Assembly: GCA_017449525.1 (NCBI GenBank)
Contig: JAFTFL010000015.1
Span: 1-64,000, forward strand
Direction of reading: 5' to 3'
Source: Bacteroidales bacterium
GTDB taxonomy: Bacteria; Bacteroidota; Bacteroidia; Bacteroidales; P3
Length of the DNA: 64,000 nt
Positions 7,344 to 15,783 of this stretch are shown one piece after another; position 1 is the first letter of the stretch; the number at the start of each line of letters is the position of its first letter. A program made the translations under genes and the position numbers. The notes beneath the pieces are model-generated. The model made no database searches. It had not been told where the DNA came from and worked only from the letters and a program-made list of their open reading frames with translations.

Positions 7344-9578
7344 TTATTCGGCTGGTGCTTCGGCTGCTGCCTCTTGCACGACGGCTGTCGTGTCGGCTGC
7401 AGCGGCGCGGTGGGTGCTCAGCCCGTAGCGTTCCAGCTTGCCAGTGAAGAAGAGGAAGAAGAATACTATTATGAGAATGAGTAGTATCCAGCGCAGCCAC
7501 CTCTTCCATGCTGGGGTGCGATCGGCAAACGGGTCATTGGTCTTCAGCTTTGGATACTTGGCCAGCGAGGTGAGTGTGGCACCAAAGCGGGTGTTGACCA
7601 GCACGTGGGCGTTGATGGCCCAGCCGTTGGCATTGAGGATGGGACCCAGATTGCGCTTGCGCAACTTGAGCCAAGCAAGGAGCATGGACGGACCGCTGAT
7701 GATGACCACTATTGCGCCAATGAGCAGGATGATGTTGTACCACTTGGTGGTAACAAAACCGCCTAAGGAGGCAAGGGCTCCGCCTATAGCACCTAAGGCC
7801 AAGCCTATGGCAGCAAAGATACCAGAGAACTTGGCTATGTCGAACATCTGTGCCTTCTTCTCTTCTGCGGTGGCGGCACCCCCTTCGGGCTTGGTCGTGA
7901 GGTTGGTGCTTGCAGTGTCGGCCTTGGCCGTCATTTCTTCAAACTGTTTGCTCTCCTTCTCTGCAGCGTTCTTGGTTATTTTGTCGGTAATCCAATTGCC
8001 CAGTTTGCGGTAGGGGCTCCAGAAGGCCTGGCGCACGCTAATCGGGTTGTCTATAATCTTGGTTACTACGGCATCGTAGTCGTTGCCTGCGCGGTCGTAG
8101 AAGAGGGCGTTCTGGCCTTCGCGCAGTCCGTAGACGTCGCCGTCGGTCAGTGCTGCCACAATGTCCATTTCGGTGGCCGTGGTCTTGGATACGCAGTGGC
8201 AATAGATGAGGTACATGCCGCTCAGGCCTGCCGAGGCCAACTGCTTGCCCATGTCGTTCACTCGAATACAGAGGTTGCAGCAACGCTGGTCGATGTAGAG
8301 CTGGCCAGCCTGGAAGATGGCCTGCTGGTTGACATCGGGTGAATAGAAATCGGTGAAGATAACATAGTTGCGCAGTAAACGGTAGAAGTCGCGATAGAGA
8401 TACATCAACTTGTCCACGTTGTTGATGGAGTCGGCTTCGGCCGCTAAGGCTTTGTCCTGCTCCACCAGGGCAAGGAGGTCGGCCTTGTGCCCTTCGGTGG
8501 CCATTTCGCTGATGGTGTCGTAGCCCAGCGACTCGACCGAGGTGCCTTTCTTGGCTGCACACCAGGCGGCATAGGCTTCAAATTTTGCTATGATGCCGTT
8601 CCATTCGGCTTCGCTGATGCTGTCGGCCGAGGGGAAGTCCACATCGAGGACGAGGCTCTTGAGCTGCGCAAAGGCGGCTTGCCATGCGGGGTTGATGGGG
8701 CCACGCAGTGGCAGACGTGCCTCTTTGGTGGGGCGAGCCAAGGGGTAGGATGCTATTTCGTCGGTGCAGGCGGTGAGCATGCCCGAGCCGATGGCCGATA
8801 CTTTCTCAACACTCACGTCGAGTGCATCGGTGCACTGCTCGTCAAAGGCCACGAGGTTGCAGCGCATGAAGTAGTCGGCTATCTTGTCGCGCATGGCCTG
8901 GCAAGCCTCGTAGGCTGTGGCCGTGTTGTCGCCGTAGGGTGCCATGGTGCTGCCGTCGGCACTGTCGTGCCACTCCTTGTAGTCGGCTATGGCAGCATAG
9001 AAGGCTTCGATGCGGTCTGCATCGACACCTTCGTCGCCGCTGCGGTCGGTTACGGTGCCTTGGGTGCTCATAATGGCCTCAATCTCGGCGCGCAGGGCCT
9101 CGTTGTCGGCAGTGGCGGGGGTGATGATGCCATCGCCGTTGAAGCGGGTCTGGGCGAAGATGGCTATCCGGTCCGAAGTGTCGGCTATGGAGATGCTGTC
9201 TTTATCTTGCTTTAGGTTGGCCAAAATTTGCTTGGCAGAACTGAGCAGCGCGCGTCCTTCCTCTGATTCGGAGTTGAAGTCGCTGAGCTTGATGCTGTCC
9301 TCTCCCTTAAGGAGCAGGGCGGGGTCGCGCAACACTTTGGTGAGCCATTGCGAAGCGGCCACTATCTCATCCACCCGTATCTTGCCGTCGCTGTCTGTGT
9401 CGAGCAGGGCGAGGGTGTGGTTGTCTATTTCCAATCCTTGTGCTGGGCAGCTCAGCACGGTCCATAGTTTTTGGTCGAGCTCGCCGAGGTGTGCGATGTC
9501 GTCGCCCGAAGCAATGTTGACGCGCGTTACACCGCCTACCGAGCAATACTTCCAGTTGTGTTTACCTTTTGTTGCCAT
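7344..9578 (-). CDS. EF-hand containing membrane protein, 744 aa
   Basis: The product begins MATKGKHNWKYC and has a canonical 12-residue EF-hand loop at residues 60-71 (DTDSDGKIRVDE), plus a weaker one around RFNGDGIITPATAD. A long helical, acidic soluble region follows. Near the C terminus there are hydrophobic segments: an FAAIGLALGAIGGALASLGG stretch, an NIILLIGAIVVIISGPSMLL stretch and a WILLILIIVFFFLFFTG stretch. An Ala-rich tail follows. It is probably an inner-membrane protein with a calcium-responsive cytoplasmic or periplasmic domain. The frame is open to 9740, but the promoter at 9627-9634 supports 9578. It is the first gene of the PqqD/kinase/S26-VanZ operon. The function is unknown. 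Confidence 0.8.
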   Translation of the reverse strand: MATKGKHNWKYCSVGGVTRVNIASGDDIAHLGELDQKLWTVLSCPAQGLEIDNHTLALLDTDSDGKIRVDEIVAASQWLTKVLRDPALLLKGEDSIKLSDFNSESEEGRALLSSAKQILANLKQDKDSISIADTSDRIAIFAQTRFNGDGIITPATADNEALRAEIEAIMSTQGTVTDRSGDEGVDADRIEAFYAAIADYKEWHDSADGSTMAPYGDNTATAYEACQAMRDKIADYFMRCNLVAFDEQCTDALDVSVEKVSAIGSGMLTACTDEIASYPLARPTKEARLPLRGPINPAWQAAFAQLKSLVLDVDFPSADSISEAEWNGIIAKFEAYAAWCAAKKGTSVESLGYDTISEMATEGHKADLLALVEQDKALAAEADSINNVDKLMYLYRDFYRLLRNYVIFTDFYSPDVNQQAIFQAGQLYIDQRCCNLCIRVNDMGKQLASAGLSGMYLIYCHCVSKTTATEMDIVAALTDGDVYGLREGQNALFYDRAGNDYDAVVTKIIDNPISVRQAFWSPYRKLGNWITDKITKNAAEKESKQFEEMTAKADTASTNLTTKPEGGAATAEEKKAQMFDIAKFSGIFAAIGLALGAIGGALASLGGFVTTKWYNIILLIGAIVVIISGPSMLLAWLKLRKRNLGPILNANGWAINAHVLVNTRFGATLTSLAKYPKLKTNDPFADRTPAWKRWLRWILLILIIVFFFLFFTGKLERYGLSTHRAAAADTTAVVQEAAAEAPAE

Positions 9579-9626
9579 AATATTACGGTTTTTATCTTCG
9601 ATAAAAGGGAATAAGAATAACTGCTG

Positions 9627-9634
9627 CAAAGTTA
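9627..9634 (-). promoter_or_regulatory. -7 box TAACTTTG, promoter of EF-hand operon
   Basis: The minus strand reads TAACTTTGCAGC, about 49 bp before the ATG at 9578. It is the proximal promoter of the four-gene operon. Confidence 0.65.
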
Positions 9635-9733
9635 CGATAATTTTCTCAGAAGACCTAATCGGTGCGGCGCAGGGCGTGGCGCGGTGCTGATGTAGTCCTG
9701 ATGCAGGACGGGGTAGGCTCGAGAGCAGGAGAG

Positions 9734-9934
9734 GCCACACGGAGGGGGCGTTGTGCGGCGCAGGGCGAGGCCGTGCGGCATCAAGGGCTATGCCGTACAG
9801 AACAGCCCTCTTTGCTGTGCGGCATGGGCTCCGCTGCCGTACGGCATGCGAAGGCTACAACAGGCAGAGTGATAGGAATATGGCACTGCTGATGGTCGGA
9901 TGCTGTACGGCAACACCCCGTGGTGCCGTACGGC
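9734..9934. repeat. GCCGTACGGC array A, 22-bp lattice
   Basis: Copies of the palindrome GCCGTACGGC or close variants start at 9770 (GCCGTGCGGC), 9792 (GCCGTACAGA), 9814 (GCTGTGCGGC), 9836 (perfect), 9902 (GCTGTACGGC) and 9925 (perfect). The steps are 22, 22, 22, 66 and 23 bp. Degenerate matches lie at 9734 and 9750. The bases between copies are not conserved. It lies downstream (minus strand) of the TACCTTTG box at 10057-10064. No credible coding frame spans it. Confidence 0.85.
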
Positions 9935-10056
9935 TGCTGCATCCGCATTCGTGTGGAAAAGAAGGATTTTGAGAAGGAAATCTTGGCTCGACGCTGCTGG
10001 GCGCGCCCCACCTGCTGCAAGGGAGAGAACGTCCTGCGCCGCAAGCAATGGAGATG

Positions 10057-10064
10057 CAAAGGTA
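10057..10064 (-). promoter_or_regulatory. Distal/orphan promoter box TACCTTTG feeding array A
   Basis: On the minus strand the box and following bases read CGTACCTTTGCATCTCCATT. They nearly repeat the start of array locus B at 31401-31420, which differs by one base. The next gene downstream (9578) has its own promoter at 9627, so this box either gives that operon a leader of about 480 nt or drives a non-coding transcript across array A. Confidence 0.6.
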
Positions 10065-10142
10065 CGAAAAAATGTGTGTTTCCACAAGTGGCGGCAGATA
10101 GGATGGCCACGACAGCGAGGGGTTGGGTAGCAGAAAAATGCG

Positions 10143-10150
10143 TATCTTTG
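10143..10150 (+). promoter_or_regulatory. -7 box TATCTTTG of lysS
   Basis: The context ATGCGTATCTTTGCAC is nearly identical to that of the guaB promoter. It lies 75 bp before the lysS ATG at 10225 and inside the upstream extension of the frame, which supports that start. Confidence 0.7.
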
Positions 10151-10224
10151 CACAGCACTTCGGGGCGGAGGATGAAGAACCGATGCCCACGTTGGCTGCT
10201 ATAAAACTTCATATTACATACAGC

Positions 10225-11943
10225 ATGGCCGAACTGACCGAACAAGAACAAATACGTCGCAACTCGCTGTCGGAGCTGCGCAAGTTGGGTATCAACCCCT
10301 ATCCCGCCAATCTTTACGAGGTGAACGCTACGAGTAGCGACATCCTCGCCCGCTTCCCACAGGACAACAGCCTTTTCCAGGACATCAGCATCGCTGGGCG
10401 CATCATGAGCCGACGCATCATGGGAGCCGCCTCTTTCGTAGAACTGCAGGACTCCACCGGTCGCATACAGCTCTATCTGAACCGCGACGAGTTGTGCCCT
10501 GGTGAGGACAAGACGCTCTACAACACTGTATTCAAACGTCTGTTGGACATCGGCGACATCGTGGGTGTAACGGGACATGTGTTCGTAACCAAAATGGGAG
10601 AGACCTCGGTGCACGTACGTACGCTGACCGTCCTCAGCAAGTCGCTGCGCCCACTGCCCATCGTCAAGGAGAAAGACGGCGTGGTGTATGACGCCTTCAC
10701 CGACCCTGAACAGCGCTACCGCATGCGCTACGTAGACCTTATTGTCAACCCCTCCGTGCGTGATACCTTTGAGAAAAGGGCCCGAATCATCAACACCATG
10801 CGCTCTTTCTTCAACGAGCAGGGCTATCTTGAAGTTGACACGCCTATCTTACAGAGTATACCTGGTGGGGCAGCAGCCCGACCGTTTATCACTCACCACA
10901 ATGCGCTTGACATCGACCTCTACTTGCGCATTGCCAACGAGCTCTATCTGAAAAGGCTCATAGTGGGTGGATTTAAGGGCGTGTACGAGTTCGCCCGCGA
11001 CTTCCGCAACGAAGGAATGGACCGCACCCACAACCCGGAATTTACCTGCATGGAGCTCTACGTGGCCTACAAGGACTACAACTGGATGATGCAATTCGTG
11101 GAGACGATGCTCGAACGCATTGCGACCACGCTCCATGGCACCACGGAACTGACTGTTTGGGGCAACGACATCTCGTTCAAAGCCCCATTCCGTAGGGCTC
11201 CGATGTGTGAGCTCATTCGCGAGGAAACCGGTGTGGATGTGAGCGGCATGAGTGAAGAAGAACTGCGCGAGGCCTGCCACAAACTGGGTGTTGAAGTGGA
11301 CGATACGATGGGCAAGGGTAAGCTGATAGACGCTATCTTCGGCGAGAAGTGCGAGCACAAACTGGTGCAGCCCACCTTTGTGACGGACTACCCCATAGAG
11401 ATGTCGCCTCTCTGCAAGCGCCACCGCAATAATCCTGAGCTGACGGAACGCTTCGAGCTGTTCGTCAATGGCAAAGAGCTGGCCAACGCATACAGTGAAC
11501 TGAACGACCCGATAGACCAGTTGGAACGCTTCCAAGAGCAACTGCGGCTCAGCGAGAAGGGCGACGACGAGGCTATGTTTATTGACATGGACTTTGTGCG
11601 CGCGCTGGAGTACGGCATGCCGCCCACCAGTGGGCTCGGCATGGGCATAGACCGCTTGGTGATGATGATGACCGATGCACAGAGCATACAGGACGTGTTG
11701 CTCTTCCCACAAATGAAGCCCGAAAAGAAGCCCGTGGTCAGCACGGACGAGGAGTTTGTGGCGGTGGGTGTGGACGCTCCGTGGGTGCAGGTGCTGCGCA
11801 AAGCTGGTATCAATACCCTGCAGCAACTCAAGGAGGCAAACCCAGGCAAACTGCTGAACGACCTCGGAGGACTGCGCAAGAAGCTCAAGTTGGATATACC
11901 GACGGTGAACAAGGAGACTATAGAAAAGTGGATTAACCACTAA
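10225..11943 (+). CDS. lysS: Lysyl-tRNA synthetase (class II) with C-terminal extension
   Basis: LysRS charges tRNA-Lys in the cytoplasm. The 572-residue product has an N-terminal OB-fold ([20 protein letters not shown]) and a class II catalytic core with motif 2 [15 protein letters not shown] and motif 3 [13 protein letters not shown]. coli LysS is about 505 aa. The extra 65-70 residues at the C terminus ([18 protein letters not shown] to the end) look like a helix-hairpin-helix module and are also found in Bacteroidetes LysRS. The frame extends upstream to 10123, but the promoter at 10143 excludes that. A hairpin terminator follows at 11971-12019. Confidence 0.95.
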   Translation: MAELTEQEQIRRNSLSELRKLGINPYPANLYEVNATSSDILARFPQDNSLFQDISIAGRIMSRRIMGAASFVELQDSTGRIQLYLNRDELCPGEDKTLYNTVFKRLLDIGDIVGVTGHVFVTKMGETSVHVRTLTVLSKSLRPLPIVKEKDGVVYDAFTDPEQRYRMRYVDLIVNPSVRDTFEKRARIINTMRSFFNEQGYLEVDTPILQSIPGGAAARPFITHHNALDIDLYLRIANELYLKRLIVGGFKGVYEFARDFRNEGMDRTHNPEFTCMELYVAYKDYNWMMQFVETMLERIATTLHGTTELTVWGNDISFKAPFRRAPMCELIREETGVDVSGMSEEELREACHKLGVEVDDTMGKGKLIDAIFGEKCEHKLVQPTFVTDYPIEMSPLCKRHRNNPELTERFELFVNGKELANAYSELNDPIDQLERFQEQLRLSEKGDDEAMFIDMDFVRALEYGMPPTSGLGMGIDRLVMMMTDAQSIQDVLLFPQMKPEKKPVVSTDEEFVAVGVDAPWVQVLRKAGINTLQQLKEANPGKLLNDLGGLRKKLKLDIPTVNKETIEKWINH

Positions 11944-11970
11944 GCCTGCTGGCTCACAACCCAAGGCTCG

Positions 11971-12019
11971 GGCACGGCAAGGACATCGGCAACGTGTGTG
12001 CGTGCGTCCATGCCGTGCC
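11971..12019 (+). terminator. Terminator hairpin after lysS
   Basis: 14-nt arms GGCACGGCAAGGAC (11971-11984) and GTCCATGCCGTGCC (12006-12019) pair with one mismatch and are followed by TTCTTATT. It lies 28 bp after the lysS stop. Confidence 0.65.
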
Positions 12020-12076
12020 TTCTTATTAGAACAGCACGACAATAGGCTACACCACTCCACGATACCCCATTCAGTT

Positions 12077-12721
12077 ATGCTACACATCAAGCAGTTTACA
12101 TTCAATCACTACGAAGTCAACAGCTACATACTATACAGCACCGAGGGCAAGTGCCCCTGTGTGTGGGTGGACCCAGGCATGAGTACCGAGGCGGAATGCA
12201 ACGAGGCGTTCGGATTTATCGCACGCAACGGTCTGCACCCGACCCACATTCTGTTGACCCATGCCCATGTGGACCACATGGCTGGCCTGCCAGCTGCTAC
12301 GCGTCGCTATGACCTTCCCGTCAGCACCCATGTCGACAGCGTGAGCCTGCTGTGCACAGCCTCAGCATTCGGCTCGTATATGGGCTTCGATGTGCCGAAC
12401 ATGGATGACCTGCCGAGGGTGCTCCTCAATGAGGGCGACCGTATCAAGGTGGCAGATGATGAGATAGAGGTGCGCTGTGTGCCAGGGCATTGCCCGGGCA
12501 GTTTGTGCTTTGTAGTGCCAGGGCTACAGGTGGTGTTGACAGGTGATGCCTTGTTTAGGGGCAGCATTGGCCGCACCGATTTGCCAGGGGGCAACTTTGA
12601 CCAGCTCATCGCGAGTTTGCGCTCCCGCGTGCTGACGCTGCCTCCAAGCTTTGAGGTATTGCCCGGCCATGGCGACATCAGTACCATCTCGGACGAACTC
12701 GCCCGAAACCCCTTTCTGTAA
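12077..12721 (+). CDS. Metallo-beta-lactamase-fold hydrolase (glyoxalase II-like)
   Basis: The 214-residue product has the Zn-binding HAHVDH motif (about residues 57-62), a second ligand region GHCPGS, the bridging Asp in TGDALF and a final His in LPGHGD. This order is typical of the small glyoxalase II/YcbL-like hydrolases, which act on thioesters such as S-lactoylglutathione-type adducts. The true substrate cannot be told. The start MLHIKQFTFNHYEVNSY at 12077 gives the normal family length. It stands 39 bp before ung and probably shares its transcript. Confidence 0.85.
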   Translation: MLHIKQFTFNHYEVNSYILYSTEGKCPCVWVDPGMSTEAECNEAFGFIARNGLHPTHILLTHAHVDHMAGLPAATRRYDLPVSTHVDSVSLLCTASAFGSYMGFDVPNMDDLPRVLLNEGDRIKVADDEIEVRCVPGHCPGSLCFVVPGLQVVLTGDALFRGSIGRTDLPGGNFDQLIASLRSRVLTLPPSFEVLPGHGDISTISDELARNPFL

Positions 12722-12760
12722 GACTGGCTTCGTTCCCACTCCACACCTTATTAATATTGT

Positions 12761-13441
12761 ATGATAGCCCCCCAGATAGAATCCTCGTGGCTCGAAGTGC
12801 TACGGCCGCAGTTTGAATCGCCCTACTTTGCTCAGTTGAAGGATTTCCTCGTTGAGGAACGCAGGCTTTACACCTGCTACCCGAAGGGTAAAGATATATT
12901 CCGTGCGTTTGACAGCACCCCGTTTTCGGCCGTGAGAGTGGTCATCCTCGGTCAGGACCCGTACCACGAAGAGGGGCAGGCGCAAGGCCTATGCTTCTCG
13001 GTGCCAAGGGGAGTGGCCTGTCCGCCCTCGTTGGTGAATATTATTAAAGAAATAAATAGCGACTTGGGTACCACGCTGTCGACCGATGTGGGCGACCTCA
13101 GTGGATGGGCAGCTCAAGGTGTGTTGCTGCTCAACGCCACGCTGACGGTGAGGGCTCACCAGGCTGGTTCGCATCAACGACATGGATGGGAACCGTTTAC
13201 CGATGCGGCGATAGCAGCTCTTTCGCAGCGTCGTTCGGGTATTATATTTCTGCTTTGGGGTAGTTATGCAATAGCTAAAGCGGCACTGATAGATCGGAAT
13301 AAGCACCACGTTCTCACAGCCCCGCATCCTTCGCCCCTCTCGGCTTACCGGGGCTTCTTTGGATGTAAGCACTTTTCGCAGACCAATAAAATACTATCGG
13401 CTCAAGGTCTTGAGCCGATAGATTGGACGCGCATCGGGTAA
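12761..13441 (+). CDS. ung: Uracil-DNA glycosylase, family 1
   Basis: Ung removes uracil from DNA, starting base-excision repair. The 226-residue product has the catalytic water-activating motif GQDPYHEEGQAQGLCFSV, the uracil-binding LLLNATLTV, and the leucine-loop motif HPSPLSAYRGFFGCKHF. All are intact and the length is standard. It follows the metallo-beta-lactamase-fold gene and converges on tex; the 73-bp gap to tex shows no clear terminator. Confidence 0.96.
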   Translation: MIAPQIESSWLEVLRPQFESPYFAQLKDFLVEERRLYTCYPKGKDIFRAFDSTPFSAVRVVILGQDPYHEEGQAQGLCFSVPRGVACPPSLVNIIKEINSDLGTTLSTDVGDLSGWAAQGVLLLNATLTVRAHQAGSHQRHGWEPFTDAAIAALSQRRSGIIFLLWGSYAIAKAALIDRNKHHVLTAPHPSPLSAYRGFFGCKHFSQTNKILSAQGLEPIDWTRIG

Positions 13442-13514
13442 GAAGGCGTGAAGGAAATTGTCCATCTGCCGAAGCGGCACAGAGGGCAAGCTGTACAATA
13501 AACAAATTTTGTGG

Positions 13515-15641
13515 TTACAGCCGCATGGTGAGTGAAATGCGGCGGCGTTCCAAATCTACCTCGAGAACTTTCACCTGCACGTGCTGATGCAACCTCACCA
13601 CCTGGGCAGGGTCGGATATGCGCTTGGTCGACAGTTGGGAAATGTGAACAAGGCCGTCTTGATGTACTCCCACGTCGACAAATGCGCCAAAGGCGGTGAT
13701 GTTGGTTACGATGCCGGGCAGCACCATGCCTTCGTGGAGGTCTTCAATAGAGGATACGCTCTTGTCGAACTCGAAGACTTCGAAACTGCTGCGTGGGTCG
13801 CGCCCAGGTTTCTCGAGTTCTTGCATGATGTCGTGCAGGGTGGGCATGCCACAGTCGTCGCTCACAAAGCGAGGTAAATCCACTCGTGCGCGGCACTCGG
13901 CCGAGGAAATCAAATCGCGGGTGGTGCAGCCAGCCTGTTGGGCCATCTGCTCTACGAGCGCGTAGCGCTCGGGGTGAACTGCACTGGCATCGAGTGGGTT
14001 CTCTCCGTCGCGGATGCGTAGGAAGCCAGCGCATTGCTCGAATGCTTTAGGCCCCAGACGGTCGACTTGCAGCAGTTGTTGGCGATTGGTGAACGGCCCG
14101 TGGGCATTGCGATAAGAGACAATGTTGGCAGCTACTACGGGACCGATGCCGCTCACGTACGAAAGTAGCTCTTTGCTGGCCGTGTTGAGCTCAACTCCCA
14201 CACTGTTAACGCAGCTTTCCACAACGTCATTGAGCCCCGACTGCAACTTTGCTTGGTCCACGTCGTGTTGGTATTGACCCACGCCTATCGACTTGGGGTC
14301 TATCTTGACCAGTTCGCTTAGGGGGTCCATGAGGCGGCGACCGATGCTGACGGCTCCACGCACGGTGATGTCGTAGTCGGGAAATTCGGCGCGTGCAACG
14401 TCTGACGCGGAGTAGACCGATGCACCGCTTTCGCTCACCATGACGGCGATGAGCGGGTTGCGGAAGTGGCACCGGCCGACGAGTTCTTCAGTCTCGCGAC
14501 CCGCAGTGCCGTTGCCAACGGCGATGGCCTCGGTATGGAAGGCCTCGGTGAGGGCTTCGAGTTTAGCAATGGCGGCACGCTCTTCGCGCACCGATGTAAA
14601 AGGATAGATGGTTTCGTTGTGCAGCAATTTGCCCTGCTCGTCGAGGCATACCACCTTGCAACCCGTGCGAAAACCAGGGTCGATGGCCAGCACGCGCTTG
14701 CGTCCCAGTGGGGGAGCCAACAGCAGTTGGCGCAGATTTTCGGAGAAGATGCCGATGGCTTCCTTGTCGGCACGCTCCTTGAGAAGCGCGCGAAATTCGT
14801 TCTCAACCGAGGGCTCCATCAGTCGGGTGTAGGCATCTTTTACCGACAGGGCAACCTGCTGCGACGTGGCGTGGTGGCCACGAACGAATTGGTGGGTGAG
14901 AGCATCGATGCACTCTTGCGACTCGTCGGGTGCAATGCTGACCTTCAGTAACCCTTCGACCTCCCCCCTGAAGAGGGCGAGGATGCGGTGAGAAGGCGCT
15001 TTCATGGCGGGCTCTTTCCAGTTGAACCAGGAGCGATATTTCGAGGCCTCTTTCTCCTTGCCCTTTGCAACGCACGACGAGATGCGCCCCTTTCGGCGGA
15101 AGATAGCTCTAATCTTGTTGCGTGCATCCGCTTGTTCGGCTATCCGCTCGGCCAAGATGTCGCGTGCTCCAGCCAAAGCCTCTTCGACGTTGTGCACCCC
15201 TTTCTCGCTGTCTATGTAGTCGGCCGCCAGGGCTTCAGGGTCTTCATCTTTTTGCAGGAAGAGCCGCTCTGCCAAGGGGATGAGACCACGTTCGGCAGCT
15301 ATGGTGGCGCGCGTTCTGCGTTTGGGACGATAAGGGAGGTAGAGGTCTTCCAGCTCGGTAAGACTCTCGGCAGTGAGGAGTTGTGCTTGAAGTGCTGCGG
15401 TGAGTTTGCCTTGCTTCTCAATGGTTTGTAGAATATACTCCCTGCGGTGGTCAATCTCCTTCAGTTTGGCCAGTAGGTCGCGAATAGCGGCAATTTGAAC
15501 CTCGTTGAGCCCGCCAGTGGCCTCCTTGCGGTAGCGAGCTACGAAGGGTATTGTGGCACCAGCATCCAGAAGTTCAATGGTTTTTTCTACTTGGCGCTGG
15601 CCTATCTTGAGCTGCGATGCAATGATTGAAGCGTAATCCAT
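13515..15641 (-). CDS. tex: Tex-family RNA-binding transcription accessory protein
   Basis: The 708-residue protein begins MDYASIIASQLKIGQRQVEK and has the Tex N-terminal helical domain. A YqgF/RNase H-like domain follows (RVLAIDPGFRTGCKVVCLD), then helix-hairpin-helix modules (LLSYVSGIGPVVAANIV, LLQVDRLGPKAFEQCAGFLR) and a C-terminal S1 RNA-binding domain (GMVLPGIVTNITAFGAFVDV). Tex binds nucleic acid and affects transcription and stress tolerance. Length and domain order are normal. It is separated from rnr by about 130 bp that contain the CGACTT phased repeat. Confidence 0.95.
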   Translation of the reverse strand: MDYASIIASQLKIGQRQVEKTIELLDAGATIPFVARYRKEATGGLNEVQIAAIRDLLAKLKEIDHRREYILQTIEKQGKLTAALQAQLLTAESLTELEDLYLPYRPKRRTRATIAAERGLIPLAERLFLQKDEDPEALAADYIDSEKGVHNVEEALAGARDILAERIAEQADARNKIRAIFRRKGRISSCVAKGKEKEASKYRSWFNWKEPAMKAPSHRILALFRGEVEGLLKVSIAPDESQECIDALTHQFVRGHHATSQQVALSVKDAYTRLMEPSVENEFRALLKERADKEAIGIFSENLRQLLLAPPLGRKRVLAIDPGFRTGCKVVCLDEQGKLLHNETIYPFTSVREERAAIAKLEALTEAFHTEAIAVGNGTAGRETEELVGRCHFRNPLIAVMVSESGASVYSASDVARAEFPDYDITVRGAVSIGRRLMDPLSELVKIDPKSIGVGQYQHDVDQAKLQSGLNDVVESCVNSVGVELNTASKELLSYVSGIGPVVAANIVSYRNAHGPFTNRQQLLQVDRLGPKAFEQCAGFLRIRDGENPLDASAVHPERYALVEQMAQQAGCTTRDLISSAECRARVDLPRFVSDDCGMPTLHDIMQELEKPGRDPRSSFEVFEFDKSVSSIEDLHEGMVLPGIVTNITAFGAFVDVGVHQDGLVHISQLSTKRISDPAQVVRLHQHVQVKVLEVDLERRRISLTMRL

Positions 15642-15687
15642 AGGGGGAAAAGTTGAGTGTGTCTTCTTGTGGTGGTGTGGAACAATG

Positions 15688-15783
15688 CGACTTTTATACA
15701 GAACTATTTCAGCTTGTCAGTGAGAAGTGGCTCGACTTATCGGTAAGTACATCTTCGACTTGAGGGGCTAATTACTTCGACTT
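15688..15783. repeat. 22-23-bp phased repeat with CGACTT core
   Basis: CGACTT occurs at 15688, 15733, 15756 and 15778, with a degenerate copy CAGCTT at 15710. The steps are 22, 23, 23 and 22 bp. The last copy overlaps the 3' end of rnr (stop at 15772-15774). It lies between rnr and tex; no other feature was seen there. Confidence 0.6.

Noticed and set aside
8487-9215. 242-residue plus-strand frame opposite the EF-hand gene
   Set aside because: Gly/Val-rich shadow of the opposite strand; no start context or homology visible.
10123-10224. Upstream extension of LysS
   Set aside because: It contains the TATCTTTG promoter box and is not conserved in LysRS.
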